64,000 nt of DNA from Abelmoschus esculentus (GCA_035048815.1 JAUCBN010000012.1:12778001-12842000), one strand, 5' to 3'; positions 1 through 10,264 are shown, counted from the first letter of the stretch. The notes: generated by a model from the letters alone, not told the origin. Program-made: numbers and translations.

Positions 1-60
1 GAACCAAAAATTAACTAAAATCATTAAAAAAAAATAGAGGGATAAAACCGAGTCGAAAAA
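1..60. other. Partial 5S intergenic spacer at left edge
   Basis: This is the distal part of a unit spacer: the A-rich region, the A-tract, and the five A's abutting gene copy 1. On the minus strand those A's are the T5 terminator of copy 1. The gene that this spacer would precede lies outside the window. Confidence 0.95.
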
Positions 61-179
61 GGGGTACAACACGAGGACTTCCCAGAAGGACACCCATCCT
101 AGTACTACTCTCGCCCAAGCACACTTAACTGCTGAGTTCTGATGGGATCCGGTGCATTTGTGCTGGTATGATCGCACCC
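61..179 (-). rRNA. 5S rRNA: 5S rRNA gene copy 1
   Basis: Encodes the 119-nt 5S RNA of the cytosolic large ribosomal subunit, made by RNA polymerase III. It is recognised by its land-plant 5S sequence on the minus strand, the internal box A, IE and box C, and the T5 stop right after the 3' end. Start and end are set by the complementary termini (GGGTGC at 5', GCACCCC at 3') that form helix I. Changes: C114T, C94T, A90T, C57T, C47A, T21A. C94T and A90T hit box C, so expression may be weak. Confidence 0.96.
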
Positions 180-343
180 GTCAAGGAATGCGCGCTGAAC
201 GTACTAATAGGATCAACGGCGCGCGATTATGACTTGCGAGACTCTTTTAACATAAAAGCACGAGGGGGGACGTACCGACAATCCGAACCAAAAATTAACT
301 AAAAACATTAAAAAAAATAGAGGGATAAAACCGTGTCGAAAAA

Positions 344-462
344 GGGGTGCAACACGAGGACTTCCCAGGTGGTCACCCATCCTAGTACTACTCTCGCCCA
401 AGCACGCTTCACTGCGGAGTTTTGATGGGATCCGGTGCATTAGTGCTGGTATGATCGCACCC
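344..462 (-). rRNA. 5S rRNA: 5S rRNA gene copy 2
   Basis: Changes T93A (box C), T53G (box A), G41A. The left spacer reads ccgtgtcg where the array has ccgagtcg. Confidence 0.97.
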
Positions 463-627
463 GTCAAGGAATGCGCGCTGAACGTACTAATAGGATCAAC
501 GGCGTGCGATTATGACTTGCGAGACTCTTTTAACATAAAAGAACGAGGGGGGACGTACCGACAATCCGAACCAAAAATTAACTAAAATCATTAAAAAAAA
601 ATAGAGGGATAAAACCGAGTCGAAAAA

Positions 628-746
628 GGGGTACAACACGAGGACTTCCCAGAAGGACACCCATCCTAGTACTACTCTCGCCCAAGCTTGCTTAACTGCT
701 GAGTTCTGATCGGATCCGGTGCATTTGTGCTGGTATGATCGCACCC
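628..746 (-). rRNA. 5S rRNA: 5S rRNA gene copy 3
   Basis: Changes C114T, C94T, A90T, T59A, G58A, C47A, C36G, T21A. The tandem T59A/G58A lies in box A, making this one of the more divergent copies. Confidence 0.95.
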
Positions 747-911
747 GTCAAGGAATGCGCGCTGAACGTACTAATAGGATCAACAGTGCGCGATTATGAC
801 TTGCGAGACTCTTTTAACATAAAAGCACGAGGGGGGACGTACCGACAATCCGAACCAAAAATTAACTAAAATCATTAAAAAAAAATAGAGGGATAAAACC
901 GAGTCGAAAAA

Positions 912-1030
912 GGGGTGCAACACAAGGACTTCCCAGGAGGTCACCCATGCTAGTACTACTCTCGCCCAAGCACGCTTCACTGCGGAGTTCTGATGGGATC
1001 CGGTGCATTAGTGCTCGTATGATCGCACCC
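912..1030 (-). rRNA. 5S rRNA: 5S rRNA gene copy 4
   Basis: Changes C107T, G82C (box C), T53G, C15G. Confidence 0.97.
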
Positions 1031-1195
1031 GTCAAGGAATGCGCGCTGAACGTACTAATAGGATCAACGGCGCGCGATTATGACTTGCGAGACTCTTTTA
1101 ACATAAAAGCACGAGGGGGGACGTACCGACAATCCGAACCAAAAATTAACTAAAAACATTAAAAAAAAATAGAGGGATAAAACCGAGTCGAAAAA

Positions 1196-1314
1196 AGGGC
1201 GCAACACGAGGACTTCCCAGGAGGTCACCCATCCTAGTACTTCTCTCGCCCAAGCTTGCTTAATTACGGAGTTCTGATGGGATCCGATGCAATAGTGCTG
1301 GTATGATCGCACCC
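1196..1314 (-). rRNA. 5S rRNA: 5S rRNA gene copy 5 (divergent)
   Basis: Changes C119T, A115G, T73A, T59A, G58A, G51A, C49T, C28T, A23T. Three box A changes make a silent copy plausible. Confidence 0.94.
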
Positions 1315-1478
1315 GTCAGGGAATGCGCGCTGAACGTACTAATAGGATCAACGGCGCGCGATTATGACTTGCGAGACTCTTTTAACATAAAAGCACGAGG
1401 GGGGACGTACCGACAATTCGAACCAAAAATTAACTAAAAACATTAAAAAAAATAGAGGGATAAAACCGAGTCGAAAAA

Positions 1479-1597
1479 GGGGTGCAACACGAGGACTTCC
1501 CAGGAGGTCACCCATCCTAATACTACTCTCGCCCAAGCACGCTTCACTGCGGAGTTCTGATGGGATCCGGTGCATTAGTGCTGGTATGATCGCACCC
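1479..1597 (-). rRNA. 5S rRNA: 5S rRNA gene copy 6
   Basis: Changes C78T, T53G. The promoter-proximal spacer starts gtgaagg rather than gtcaagg. Confidence 0.97.
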
Positions 1598-1761
1598 GTG
1601 AAGGAATGCGCGCTGAACGTACTAATAGGATCAACGGCGCGCGATTATGACTTGCGAGACTCTTTTAACATAAAAGCACGAGGGGGGACGTACCGACAAT
1701 CCGAACCAAATATTAACTAAAAACATTAAAAAAAATAGAGGGATAAAACCGAGTCGAAAAA

Positions 1762-1879
1762 GGGGAACAACACGAGGATTTCCCAGGAGGTCACCCATCC
1801 TAGTACTACTCTCGCCCAAGCACGCTTCACTGCGGAGTTCTGATGGATCCGGTGCATTAGTGCTGGTATGATCGCACCC
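1762..1879 (-). rRNA. 5S rRNA: 5S rRNA gene copy 7 with one-base deletion
   Basis: Only 118 nt: one C of the RNA C34-C36 run is missing (+ strand gatggatcc). Also A115T, C114T, G102A, T53G. The deletion lies in loop B/helix III and may impair folding or 5S protein binding. Confidence 0.93.
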
Positions 1880-2044
1880 GTCAAGGAATGCGCGCTGAAC
1901 GTACTAATAGGATCAACGGCGCGCGATTATGACTTGCGAGACTCTTTTAACATAAAAGCACGAGGGGGGACGTACCGACAATCCGAACCAAAAATTAACT
2001 AAAAACATTAAAAAAAAATAGAGGGATAAAACCGAGTCGAAAAA

Positions 2045-2162
2045 GGGGTGCAACACGAGGACTTCCCAGAAGGACACCCATCCTAGTACTACTCTCGCCC
2101 AAGCACGCTTCACTGCAGAGTTCTGATGGGATCCGGTGCATTAGTGCTGGTATGATCGCACT
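2045..2162 (-). rRNA. 5S rRNA: 5S rRNA gene copy 8 with altered 5' end
   Basis: The + strand end reads gcactgtaaagg instead of gcacccgtcaagg, so one 5' G is lost and another is changed. This weakens helix I and shifts the start context. Also C94T, A90T, T53G, C47T. Confidence 0.92.
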
Positions 2163-2327
2163 GTAAAGGAATGCGCGCTGAACGTACTAATAGGATCAAC
2201 GGCGCGCGATTATGACTTGCGAGACTCTTTTAACATAAAAGCACGAGGGGGGACGTACCGACAATCCGAACCAAAAATTAACTAAAATCATTAAAAAAAA
2301 ATAGAGGGATAAAACCGAGTCGAAAAA

Positions 2328-2446
2328 GGGGTGCAAAACGAGGACTTCCCAGGAGGTCACCCATCCTAATACTACTCTCGCCCAAGCACGCTTCACTGCG
2401 GAGTTCTGATGGGATCCGGTGCATTAGTGCTGGTATGATCGCACCC
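2328..2446 (-). rRNA. 5S rRNA: 5S rRNA gene copy 9
   Basis: Changes G110T, C78T, T53G. The spacer starts atgaagg, so the -1 C becomes T. Confidence 0.96.
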
Positions 2447-2610
2447 ATGAAGGAATGCGCGCTGAACGTACTAATAGGATCAACGGCGCGCGATTATGAC
2501 TTGCGAGACTCTTTTAACATAAAAGCACGAGGGGGGACGTACCGACAATCCGAACCAAAAATTAACTAAAAACATTAAAAAAAATAGAGGGATAAAACCG
2601 AGTCGAAAAA

Positions 2611-2729
2611 GGGGTGCAACACGAGGACTTCCCATGAGGTCACCCATCCTAGTACTACTCTCGCCCAAGCGCGCTTAACTGCGGAGTTCTGATGGGATTC
2701 GGTGCATTAGTGCTGGTATGATCGCACCC
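2611..2729 (-). rRNA. 5S rRNA: 5S rRNA gene copy 10
   Basis: Changes C95A, T59C, G31A; G31A removes the internal BamHI site. Confidence 0.97.
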
Positions 2730-2893
2730 GTCAAGGAATGCGCGCTGAACGTACTAATAGGATCAACGGCGCGCGATTATGACTTGCGAGACTCTTTTAA
2801 CATAAAAGCACGAGGGGGGACCTACCGACAATCCGAACCAAAAATTAACTAAAAACATTAAAAAATATAGAGGGATAAAACCGAGTCGAAAAA

Positions 2894-3012
2894 GGGGTGC
2901 AACACGAGGACTTCCCAGGAGGTCACCCATCCTGGTACTACTCTCGCCCAAGCACGCTTAACTGCAGAATTCTGATGGGATCCGGTGCATTAGTGCTAGT
3001 ATGATCGCACCC
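2894..3012 (-). rRNA. 5S rRNA: 5S rRNA gene copy 11
   Basis: Changes T79C, C47T, C44T, C15T. The right spacer carries ggaaagcgcg, shared with copy 20. Confidence 0.97.
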
Positions 3013-3177
3013 GTCAAGGAAAGCGCGCTGAACGTACTAATAGGATCAACGGCGCGCGATTATGACTTGCGAGACTCTTTTAACATAAAAGCACGAGGGG
3101 GGACGTACCGACAATCCGAACCAAAAATTAACTAAAAACATTAAAAAAAAATAGAGGGATAAAACCGAGTCGAAAAA

Positions 3178-3296
3178 GGGGTGCAACACGAGGACTTCCC
3201 AGGAGGTCACCCATCCTAGTACTACTCCCGCCCAAGCACGCTTCACTGCGGAGTTCTGATGGGATCCGGTGCATTAGTGCTCATATGATCGCACCC
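3178..3296 (-). rRNA. 5S rRNA: 5S rRNA gene copy 12
   Basis: Changes A69G (intermediate element), T53G, C15G, C14T. Confidence 0.97.
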
Positions 3297-3461
3297 GTTA
3301 AGGAATGCGCGCTGAACGTACTAATAGGATCAACGGCGCGCGATTATGACTTGCGAGACTCTTTTAACATAAAAGCACGAGGGGGGACGTACCGACAATC
3401 CGAACCAAATATTAACTAAAAACATTAAAAAAAAATAGAGGGATAAAACCGAGTCGAAAAA

Positions 3462-3580
3462 GGGGAACAACACGAGGATTTCCCAGGAGGTCACCCATCC
3501 TAGTACTACTCTCGCCCAAGCACGCTTCACTGCGGAGTTCTGATGGGATCCTGTGCATTAGTGCTGGTATGATCGCACCC
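3462..3580 (-). rRNA. 5S rRNA: 5S rRNA gene copy 13
   Basis: Changes A115T, C114T, G102A, T53G, C29A. The 3' trio matches copies 7 and 22. Confidence 0.96.
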
Positions 3581-3744
3581 GTCAAGGAATGCGCGCTGAA
3601 CGTACTAATAGGATCAACGGCGCGCGATTATGACTTGCGAGACTCTTTTAACATAAAAGCACGAGGGGGGACGTACCGACAATCCGAACCAAAAATTAAC
3701 TAAAAACATTAAAAAAAATAGAGGGATAAAACCGTGTCGAAAAT

Positions 3745-3863
3745 GGGGTGCAACACGAGGACTTCCCAGGTGGTCACCCATCCTAGTACTACTCTCGCCC
3801 AAGCACGCTTCACTGCGTAGTTCTGGTGGGATCCGGTGCATTAGTGATGGTATGATCGCACCC
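3745..3863 (-). rRNA. 5S rRNA: 5S rRNA gene copy 14
   Basis: Changes T93A, T53G, C46A, T38C, G17T. The terminator run is cut to a single T then A (+ strand aaatgggg), leaving the downstream T4 as the main stop. Confidence 0.95.
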
Positions 3864-4028
3864 GTCAAGGAATGCGCGCTGAACGTACTAATAGGATCAA
3901 CGGCGCGCGATTATGACTTGCGAGACTCTTTTAACATAAAAGAACGAGGGGGGACGTACCGACAATCCGAACCAAAAATTAACTAAAATCATTAAAAAAA
4001 AATAGAGGGATAAAACCGAGTCGAAAAA

Positions 4029-4147
4029 GGGGTACAACACGAGGACTTCCCAGAAGGACACCCATCCTAGTACTACTCTCGCCCAAGCACACTTAACTGC
4101 TGAGTTCTGATGGGATCCGGTGCATTTGTGCTGGTATGATCGCACCC
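4029..4147 (-). rRNA. 5S rRNA: 5S rRNA gene copy 15
   Basis: Changes C114T, C94T, A90T, C57T, C47A, T21A, the same set as copy 1. Confidence 0.96.
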
Positions 4148-4312
4148 GTCAAGGAATGCGCGCTGAACGTACTAATAGGATCAACGGCGCGCGATTATGA
4201 CTTGCGAGACTCTTTTAACATAAAAGCACGAGGGGGGACGTACCGACAATCCGAACCAAAAATTAACTAAAAACATTAAAAAAAAATAGAGGGATAAAAC
4301 CGTGTCGAAAAA

Positions 4313-4431
4313 GGGGTGCAACACGAGGACTTCCCAGGTGGTCACCCATCCTAGTACTACTCTCGCCCAAGCACGCTTCACTGCGGAGTTTTGATGGGAT
4401 CCGGTGCATTAGTGCTGGTATGATCGCACCC
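4313..4431 (-). rRNA. 5S rRNA: 5S rRNA gene copy 16
   Basis: Changes T93A, T53G, G41A, the same set as copy 2. Confidence 0.97.
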
Positions 4432-4596
4432 GTCAAGGAATGCGCGCTGAACGTACTAATAGGATCAACGGCGTGCGATTATGACTTGCGAGACTCTTTT
4501 AACATAAAAGAACGAGGGGGGACGTACCGACAATCCGAACCAAAAATTAACTAAAATCATTAAAAAAAAATAGAGGGATAAAACCGAGTCGAAAAA

Positions 4597-4715
4597 GGGG
4601 TACAACACGAGGACTTCCCAGAAGGACACCCATCCTAGTACTACTCTCGCCCAAGCTTGCTTAACTGCTGAGTTCTGATGGGATCCGGTGCATTTGTGCT
4701 GGTATGATCGCACCC
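4597..4715 (-). rRNA. 5S rRNA: 5S rRNA gene copy 17
   Basis: Changes C114T, C94T, A90T, T59A, G58A, C47A, T21A; as copy 3 without its C36G. Confidence 0.95.
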
Positions 4716-4880
4716 GTCAAGGAATGCGCGCTGAACGTACTAATAGGATCAACAGTGCGCGATTATGACTTGCGAGACTCTTTTAACATAAAAGCACGAG
4801 GGGGGACGTACCGACAATCCGAACCAAAAATTAACTAAAATCATTAAAAAAAAATAGAGGGATAAAACCGAGTCGAAAAA

Positions 4881-4999
4881 GGGGTGCAACACAAGGACTT
4901 CCCAGGAGGTCACCCATGCTAGTACTACTCTCGCCCAAGCACGCTTCACTGCGGAGTTCTGATAGGATCCGGTGCATTAGTGCTCGTATGATCGCACCC
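4881..4999 (-). rRNA. 5S rRNA: 5S rRNA gene copy 18
   Basis: Changes C107T, G82C, T53G, C36T, C15G; as copy 4 plus C36T. The spacer starts atcaagg (-1 C to T). Confidence 0.96.
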
Positions 5000-5163
5000 A
5001 TCAAGGAATGCGCGCTGAACGTACTAATAGGATCAACGGTGCGCGATTATGACTTGCGAGACTCTTTTAACATAAAAGCACGAGGGGGGACGTACCGACA
5101 ATCCGAACCAAAAATTAACTAAAAACATTAAAAAAAATAGAGGGATAAAACCGAGTCGAAAAA

Positions 5164-5282
5164 AGGGTGCAACACGAGGACTTCCCAGGAGGTCACCCAT
5201 CCTAGTACTTCTCTCGCCCAAGCTTGCTTAATTACGGAGTTCTGATGGGATCCGATTGAATTGTGCTGGTATGATCGCACCC
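5164..5282 (-). rRNA. 5S rRNA: 5S rRNA gene copy 19 (most divergent)
   Basis: Changes C119T, T73A, T59A, G58A, G51A, C49T, C28T, C26A, G25C, A23T, T21A. Eleven changes, clustered in box A and RNA 21-28, point to a pseudogene-like copy. Confidence 0.92.
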
Positions 5283-5446
5283 GTCAGGGAATGCGCGCTG
5301 AACGTACTAATAGGATCAACGGCGCGCGATTATGACTTGCGAGACTCTTTTAACATAAAAGCACGAGGGGGGACGTACCGACAATCCGAACCAAAAATTA
5401 ACTAAAAACATTAAAAAAAATAGAGGGATAAAACCGAGTCGAAAAA

Positions 5447-5565
5447 GGGGTGCAACACGAGGACTTCCCAGGAGGTCACCCATCCTAGTACTACTCTCGC
5501 CCAAGCACGCTTAATTGCGGAGTTCTGAAGGGATCCGGTGCATTAGTGCTGGTATGATCGCACCC
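5447..5565 (-). rRNA. 5S rRNA: 5S rRNA gene copy 20
   Basis: Changes G51A, A37T. Confidence 0.97.
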
Positions 5566-5729
5566 GTCAAGGAAAGCGCGCTGAACGTACTAATAGGATC
5601 AACGGCGCGCGATTATGACTTGCGAGACTCTTTTAACATAAAAGCACGAGGGGGGACGTACCGACAATCCGAACCAAAAATTAACTAAAAACATTAAAAA
5701 AAATAGAGGGATAAAACCGAGTCGAAAAA

Positions 5730-5848
5730 GGGGTGCAACACGAGGACTTCCCAGGAGGTCACCCATCCTAGTACTACTCCCGCCCAAGCACGCTTCACTG
5801 CGGAGTTCTGATGGGATCCGGTGCATTAGTGCTCGTATGATCGCACCC
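5730..5848 (-). rRNA. 5S rRNA: 5S rRNA gene copy 21
   Basis: Changes A69G, T53G, C15G, close to copy 12. Confidence 0.97.
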
Positions 5849-6012
5849 GTCAAGGAATGCGCGCTGAACGTACTAATAGGATCAACGGCGCGCGATTATG
5901 ACTTGCGAGACTCTTTTAACATAAAAGCACGAGGGGGGACGTACCGACAATCCGAACCAAATATTAACTAAAAACATTAAAAAAAATAGAGGGATAAAAC
6001 CGAGTCGAAAAA

Positions 6013-6131
6013 GGGGAACAACACGAGGATTTCCCAAGAGGTCACCCATCCTAGTACTACTCTCGCCCAAGCACGCTTCACTGTGGAGTTCTGATGGGAT
6101 CCGGTGCATTAGTGCTGGTATGATCGCACCC
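6013..6131 (-). rRNA. 5S rRNA: 5S rRNA gene copy 22
   Basis: Changes A115T, C114T, G102A, C95T, T53G, G48A, related to copy 13. Confidence 0.96.
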
Positions 6132-6296
6132 GTCAAGGAATGCGCGCTGAACGTACTAATAGGATCAACGGCGCGCGATTATGACTTGCGAGACTCTTTT
6201 AACATAAAAGAACGAGGGGGGACGTACCGACAATCCGAACCAAAAATTAACTAAAAACATTAAAAAAAAATAGAGGGATAAAACCGAGTCGAAAAA

Positions 6297-6415
6297 GGGG
6301 TGCAACACGAGGACTTCCCAGGAGGTCACCCATCCTAGTACTTCTCTCGCCCAAGCTTGCTTAATTACGGAGTTCTGATGGGATCCGATGCTATAGTGCT
6401 GGTATGATCGCACCC
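6297..6415 (-). rRNA. 5S rRNA: 5S rRNA gene copy 23
   Basis: Changes T73A, T59A, G58A, G51A, C49T, C28T, T24A, A23T, related to copy 5. The right spacer has gtcaggg. Confidence 0.94.
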
Positions 6416-6580
6416 GTCAGGGAATGCGCGCTGAACGTACTAATAGGATCAACGGCGCGCGATTATGACTTGCGAGACTCTTTTAACATAAAAGCACGAG
6501 GGGGGACGTACCGACAATCCGAACCAAAAATTAACTAAAAACATTAAAAAAAAATAGAGGGATAAAACCGAGTCGAAAAA

Positions 6581-6698
6581 GGGGTGCAACACGAGGACTT
6601 CCTAGGAGGTCACCCATCCTAGTACTACTCTCGCCCAAGCACGCTTCACTGCAGAGTTCTGATGGGATCCGGTGCATTAGTGCTGGTATGATCGCACT
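6581..6698 (-). rRNA. 5S rRNA: 5S rRNA gene copy 24 with altered 5' end
   Basis: The + strand gcactgtcaagg shows the same loss and change of 5' G residues as copy 8; 118 nt. Also G97A, T53G, C47T. Confidence 0.92.
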
Positions 6699-6862
6699 GT
6701 CAAGGAATGCGCGCTGAACGTACTAATAGGATTAACGGCGCGCGATTATGACTTGCGAGACTCTTTTAACATAAAAGCACGAGGGGGGACGTACCGACAA
6801 TCCGAACCAAAAATTAACTAAAATCATTAAAAAAAATAGAGGGATAAAACCGAGTCGAAAAA

Positions 6863-6981
6863 AGGGTGCAAAACGAGGACTTCCCAGGAGGTCACCCATC
6901 CTAATACTACTCTCGCCCAAGCACGCTTCACTGCGGAGTTCTGATGGGATCCGGTGCATTAGTGCTGGTATGATCGCACCC
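6863..6981 (-). rRNA. 5S rRNA: 5S rRNA gene copy 25
   Basis: Changes C119T, G110T, C78T, T53G, close to copy 9. Confidence 0.96.
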
Positions 6982-7145
6982 GTCAAGGAATGCGCGCTGA
7001 ACGTACTAATAGGATCAACGGCGCGCGATTATGACTTGCGAGACTCTTTTAACATAAAAGCACGAGGGGGGACGTACCGACAATCTGAACCAAAAATTAA
7101 CTAAAAACATTAAAAAAAATAGAGGGATAAAACCGAGTCGAAAAA

Positions 7146-7264
7146 GGGGTGCAACACGAGGACTTCCCAGGAGGTCACCCATCCTAGTACTGCTCTCGCC
7201 CAAGCGCGCTTAACTGCGGAGTTCTGATGGGATCCGGTGCATTAGTGCTGGTATGATCGCACCC
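7146..7264 (-). rRNA. 5S rRNA: 5S rRNA gene copy 26
   Basis: Changes T73C, T59C. The right spacer starts gacaagg. Confidence 0.97.
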
Positions 7265-7430
7265 GACAAGGAATGCGCGCTGAACGTACTAATAGGATCA
7301 ACGGCGCGCGATTATGACTTGCGAGACTCTTTTAACATAAAAGCACGAGGGGGGACGTACCGACAATCCGAACCAAAAATTAACTAAAAACATTAAGAAA
7401 AAAATAGAGGGATAAAACCGAGTCGAAAAA

Positions 7431-7549
7431 GGGGTGCAACACGAGGACTTCCCAGGAGGTCACCCATCCTAGTACTACTCTCGCCCAAGCACGCTTGACT
7501 GCAGAGTTCTGATGGGATCCGGTGCATTAGTGCTGGTATGATCGCACCC
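7431..7549 (-). rRNA. 5S rRNA: 5S rRNA gene copy 27
   Basis: Changes T53C, C47T. The TATA-like element at 7571-7579 reads TACTAGTAC in RNA sense. Confidence 0.96.
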
Positions 7550-7713
7550 GTCAAAGAATGCGCGCTGAACGTACTAGTAGGATCAACGGCGCGCGATTAT
7601 GACTTGCGAGACTCTTTTAACATAAAAGCACGAGGGGGGACGTACCGACAATACGAACCAAAAATTAACTAAAAACATTAAAAAAAATAGATGGATAAAA
7701 CCGAGTCGTAAAA

Positions 7714-7832
7714 GGGGTGCAACACGAGGACTTCCCAGGAGGTCACCCATCCTAGTACTACTCTCGCCCAAGCACGCTTGACTACGGAGTTCTGATGGGC
7801 TCCGTTGCATTAGTGTTGGTATGATCGCACCC
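7714..7832 (-). rRNA. 5S rRNA: 5S rRNA gene copy 28
   Basis: Changes T53C, C49T, T33G, C28A, G17A. The terminator is T4 rather than T5 (+ strand gtaaaa). Confidence 0.96.
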
Positions 7833-7996
7833 GTCAAGGAATGCGCGCTGAACGTACTAATAGGATCAACGGCGCGCGATTATGACTTGCGAGACTCTTT
7901 TAACATAAAAGCACGAGGGGGGACGTACCGACAATCCAAACCAAAAATTAACTAAAAACATTAAAATAAAAAGAGGGATAAAACCGAGTCGAAAAA

Positions 7997-8115
7997 GGAG
8001 TGCAACACGAGGACTTCCCAGGAGGTCACCCATCCTAGTACTACTCTCGCCCAAGCACGCTTGACTGCGGAGTTCTGATGGGATCCGGTGCATTAGTACT
8101 GGTATGATCGCACCC
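7997..8115 (-). rRNA. 5S rRNA: 5S rRNA gene copy 29
   Basis: Changes C117T, T53C, C18T. The A-tract of its left spacer is broken (aaaataaaaag). Confidence 0.97.
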
Positions 8116-8280
8116 GTCAAGGAATGCGCGCTGAACGTACTAATAGGATCAACGACGCGCGATTATGACTTGCGAGACTCTTTTAACATAAAAGCACGAC
8201 GGGGGACGTACCGACAATCCGAACCAAAAATTAACTAAAAACATTAAAAAAAAATAGAGGGATAAAACCGAGTCGAAAAA

Positions 8281-8399
8281 GGGGTGCAACACGAGGACTT
8301 CCCAAGAGGTCACCCATCCTAGTACTACTCTCGCCCAAGCACGATTAACTGCGGAGTTCTGATGGGATCCGGTGCATTAGTACTGGTATGATCGCACAC
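8281..8399 (-). rRNA. 5S rRNA: 5S rRNA gene copy 30
   Basis: Changes C95T, G56T, C18T, G2T. G2T breaks a helix I pair. Confidence 0.96.
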
Positions 8400-8564
8400 G
8401 TCAAGGAATGCGCGCTGAACATACTAATAGGATCAACGGCGCGCGATTATGACTTGCGAGACTCTTTTAACATAAAAGCACGAGGGGGGACGTACCGACA
8501 ATCCGAACCAAAAATTAACTAAAAACATTAAAAAAAAATAGAGGGATAAAACCGAGTCGTAAAA

Positions 8565-8683
8565 GGGGTGCAACACGAGGACTTCCCAGGAAGTCACCCA
8601 TCCTAGTACTACTCTCGCCCAAGCGCGCTTAACTGCGGAGTTCTGATAGGATCCGGTGCATTAGTGCTGCTATGATCGCACCC
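8565..8683 (-). rRNA. 5S rRNA: 5S rRNA gene copy 31
   Basis: Changes C92T (box C), T59C, C36T, C14G. Terminator T4. Confidence 0.96.
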
Positions 8684-8847
8684 GTCAAGGAATGCGCGCT
8701 GAACGTACTAATAGGATCAACGGCGCGCGATTATGTCTTGCGAGACTCTTTTAACATAAAAGCACGAGGGGGGACGTACCGACAATCCGAACCAAAAATT
8801 AACTAAAAACATTAAAAAAAATAGAGGGATAAAACCGAGTCGAAAAA

Positions 8848-8966
8848 GGGGTGCAACACGAGGACTTCCCAGGAGGTCACACATCCTAGTACTACTCTCG
8901 CCCAAGCACGCTTAACTGCGGAGTTCTGATAGGATCCGGTGCATTAGTGCTCGTATGATCGCACCC
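8848..8966 (-). rRNA. 5S rRNA: 5S rRNA gene copy 32
   Basis: Changes G86T (box C), C36T, C15G. Confidence 0.97.
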
Positions 8967-9130
8967 GTCAAGGAATGCGCGCTGAACGTACTAATAGGAT
9001 CAACGGCGCGCAATTATGACTTGCGAGACTCTTTTAACATAAAAGCACGAGGGGGGACGTACCGACAATCCGAACCAAAAATTAACTAAAAACATTAAAA
9101 AAAATAGAGGGATAAAACCGAGTCGAAAAA

Positions 9131-9249
9131 GGGGTGCAACACGAGGACTTCCCAGGAGGTCACCCATCCTAATACTACTCTCGCCCAAGCACGCTTCACT
9201 GCGGAGTTCTGATGGGATCCGGTGCATTAGTGCTGGTATGATCGCACCG
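9131..9249 (-). rRNA. 5S rRNA: 5S rRNA gene copy 33
   Basis: Changes C78T, T53G, G1C. The promoter spacer has lost one base (gcgctaacg), moving the TATA-like element 1 bp closer. Confidence 0.95.
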
Positions 9250-9414
9250 GTCAAGGAATGCGCGCTAACGTACTAATAGGATCAACGGCGCGCGATTATG
9301 ACTTGCGAGACTCTTTTAACATAAAAGCACGAGGGGGGACGTACCGACAATCCGAACCAAAAATTAACTAAAAACATTAAAAAAAAAATAGAGGGATAAA
9401 ACCGAGTCGAAAAA

Positions 9415-9533
9415 GGGGTGCAACACAAGGACTTCCCAGGAGGTCACCCATCCTAGTACTACTCTCGCCCAAGCGCGCTTAACTGCGGAGTTCTGATGGG
9501 ATCAGGTGCATTAGTGCTGGTATGATCGCACCC
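9415..9533 (-). rRNA. 5S rRNA: 5S rRNA gene copy 34
   Basis: Changes C107T, T59C, G30T. Confidence 0.97.
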
Positions 9534-9697
9534 GTCAAGGAATGCGCGCTGAACGTACTAATAGGATCAACGGCGCGCGATTATGACTTGCGAGACTCTT
9601 TTAACATAAAAGCACGAGGGGGGACGTACCGACAATCCGAACCAAAAATTAACTAAAAACATTAAAAAAAATAGAGGGATAAAACCGAGTCGAAAAA

Positions 9698-9816
9698 GGG
9701 TTGCAACACGAGGACTTCCCAGGAGGTCACCCATCCTAGTACTACTCTCGCCCAAGCACGCTGAACTGCGGAGTTTTGATGGGATCTGGTGCATTAGTGC
9801 TGGTATGATCGCACCC
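9698..9816 (-). rRNA. 5S rRNA: 5S rRNA gene copy 35
   Basis: Changes C116A, A54C, G41A, G30A. Confidence 0.97.
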
Positions 9817-9981
9817 GTCAAGGAATGCGCGCTGAACGTACTAATAGGATCAACGGCGCGCGATTATGACTTGCGAGACCCTTTTAACATAAAAGCACGA
9901 GGGGGGACGTACCGACAATCCGAACCAAATATTAACTAAAAACATTAAAAAAAAATAGAGGGATAAAACCGAGTCGAAAAA

Positions 9982-10100
9982 GGGGTGCAACACGAGGACT
10001 TCCCAGGAGGTCACCCATCCTAGTACTACTCTCGCCCGAGCATGCTTAACTGCAGAGTTCTGATGGGATCCGGTGCATTAGTGCTGGTATGATCACACCC
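9982..10100 (-). rRNA. 5S rRNA: 5S rRNA gene copy 36
   Basis: Changes T63C, G58A, C47T, C6T. Confidence 0.97.
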
Positions 10101-10264
10101 GTCAAGGAATGCGCGCTGAACGTACTAATAGGATCAACGGCGCCCGATTATGACTTGCGAGACTCTTTTAACATGAAAGCACGAGGAGGGACGTACCGAC
10201 AATCCGAACCAAAAATTAACTAAAAACATTAAAAAAAATAGAGGGATAAAACCGAGTCGAAAAA

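Larger units (their letters stand above)
61..1314. repeat. Higher-order repeat 1, left copy (5 genes)
   Basis: Copies 1-5 carry nearly the same ordered variant set as copies 15-19 at 4029-5282, at a constant offset of 3968 bp (14 units). Shared rare markers include C57T in the first gene, the tandem T59A/G58A and a + strand cccatgct in the fourth. Differences are few, such as C36G only in copy 3. Confidence 0.9.
4029..5282. repeat. Higher-order repeat 1, right copy
   Basis: Partner of 61-1314. After it the variant order changes: copies 20-22 resemble copies 11-13, copy 23 resembles copy 5, and copies 24-26 resemble copies 8-10. The colinearity therefore breaks near 5283, which suggests a later recombination join. 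Confidence 0.85.

Noticed and set aside
213..467. Minus-strand reading frames of 62-84 codons recurring in nearly every unit, with a hydrophobic middle and a conserved C-terminus
   Set aside because: They run through the 5S gene into the spacer. The hydrophobic stretch (FFLMFLVNFWF) is the translated T-tract and A-rich spacer, and the conservation is that of the repeat unit. The frame shifts among units with A-tract length, and no coding selection is visible.
947..1153. Plus-strand ORFs of 60-80 codons
   Set aside because: They read the antisense of 5S genes plus spacer and depend on single substitutions that create ATG. There is no promoter or codon signal.
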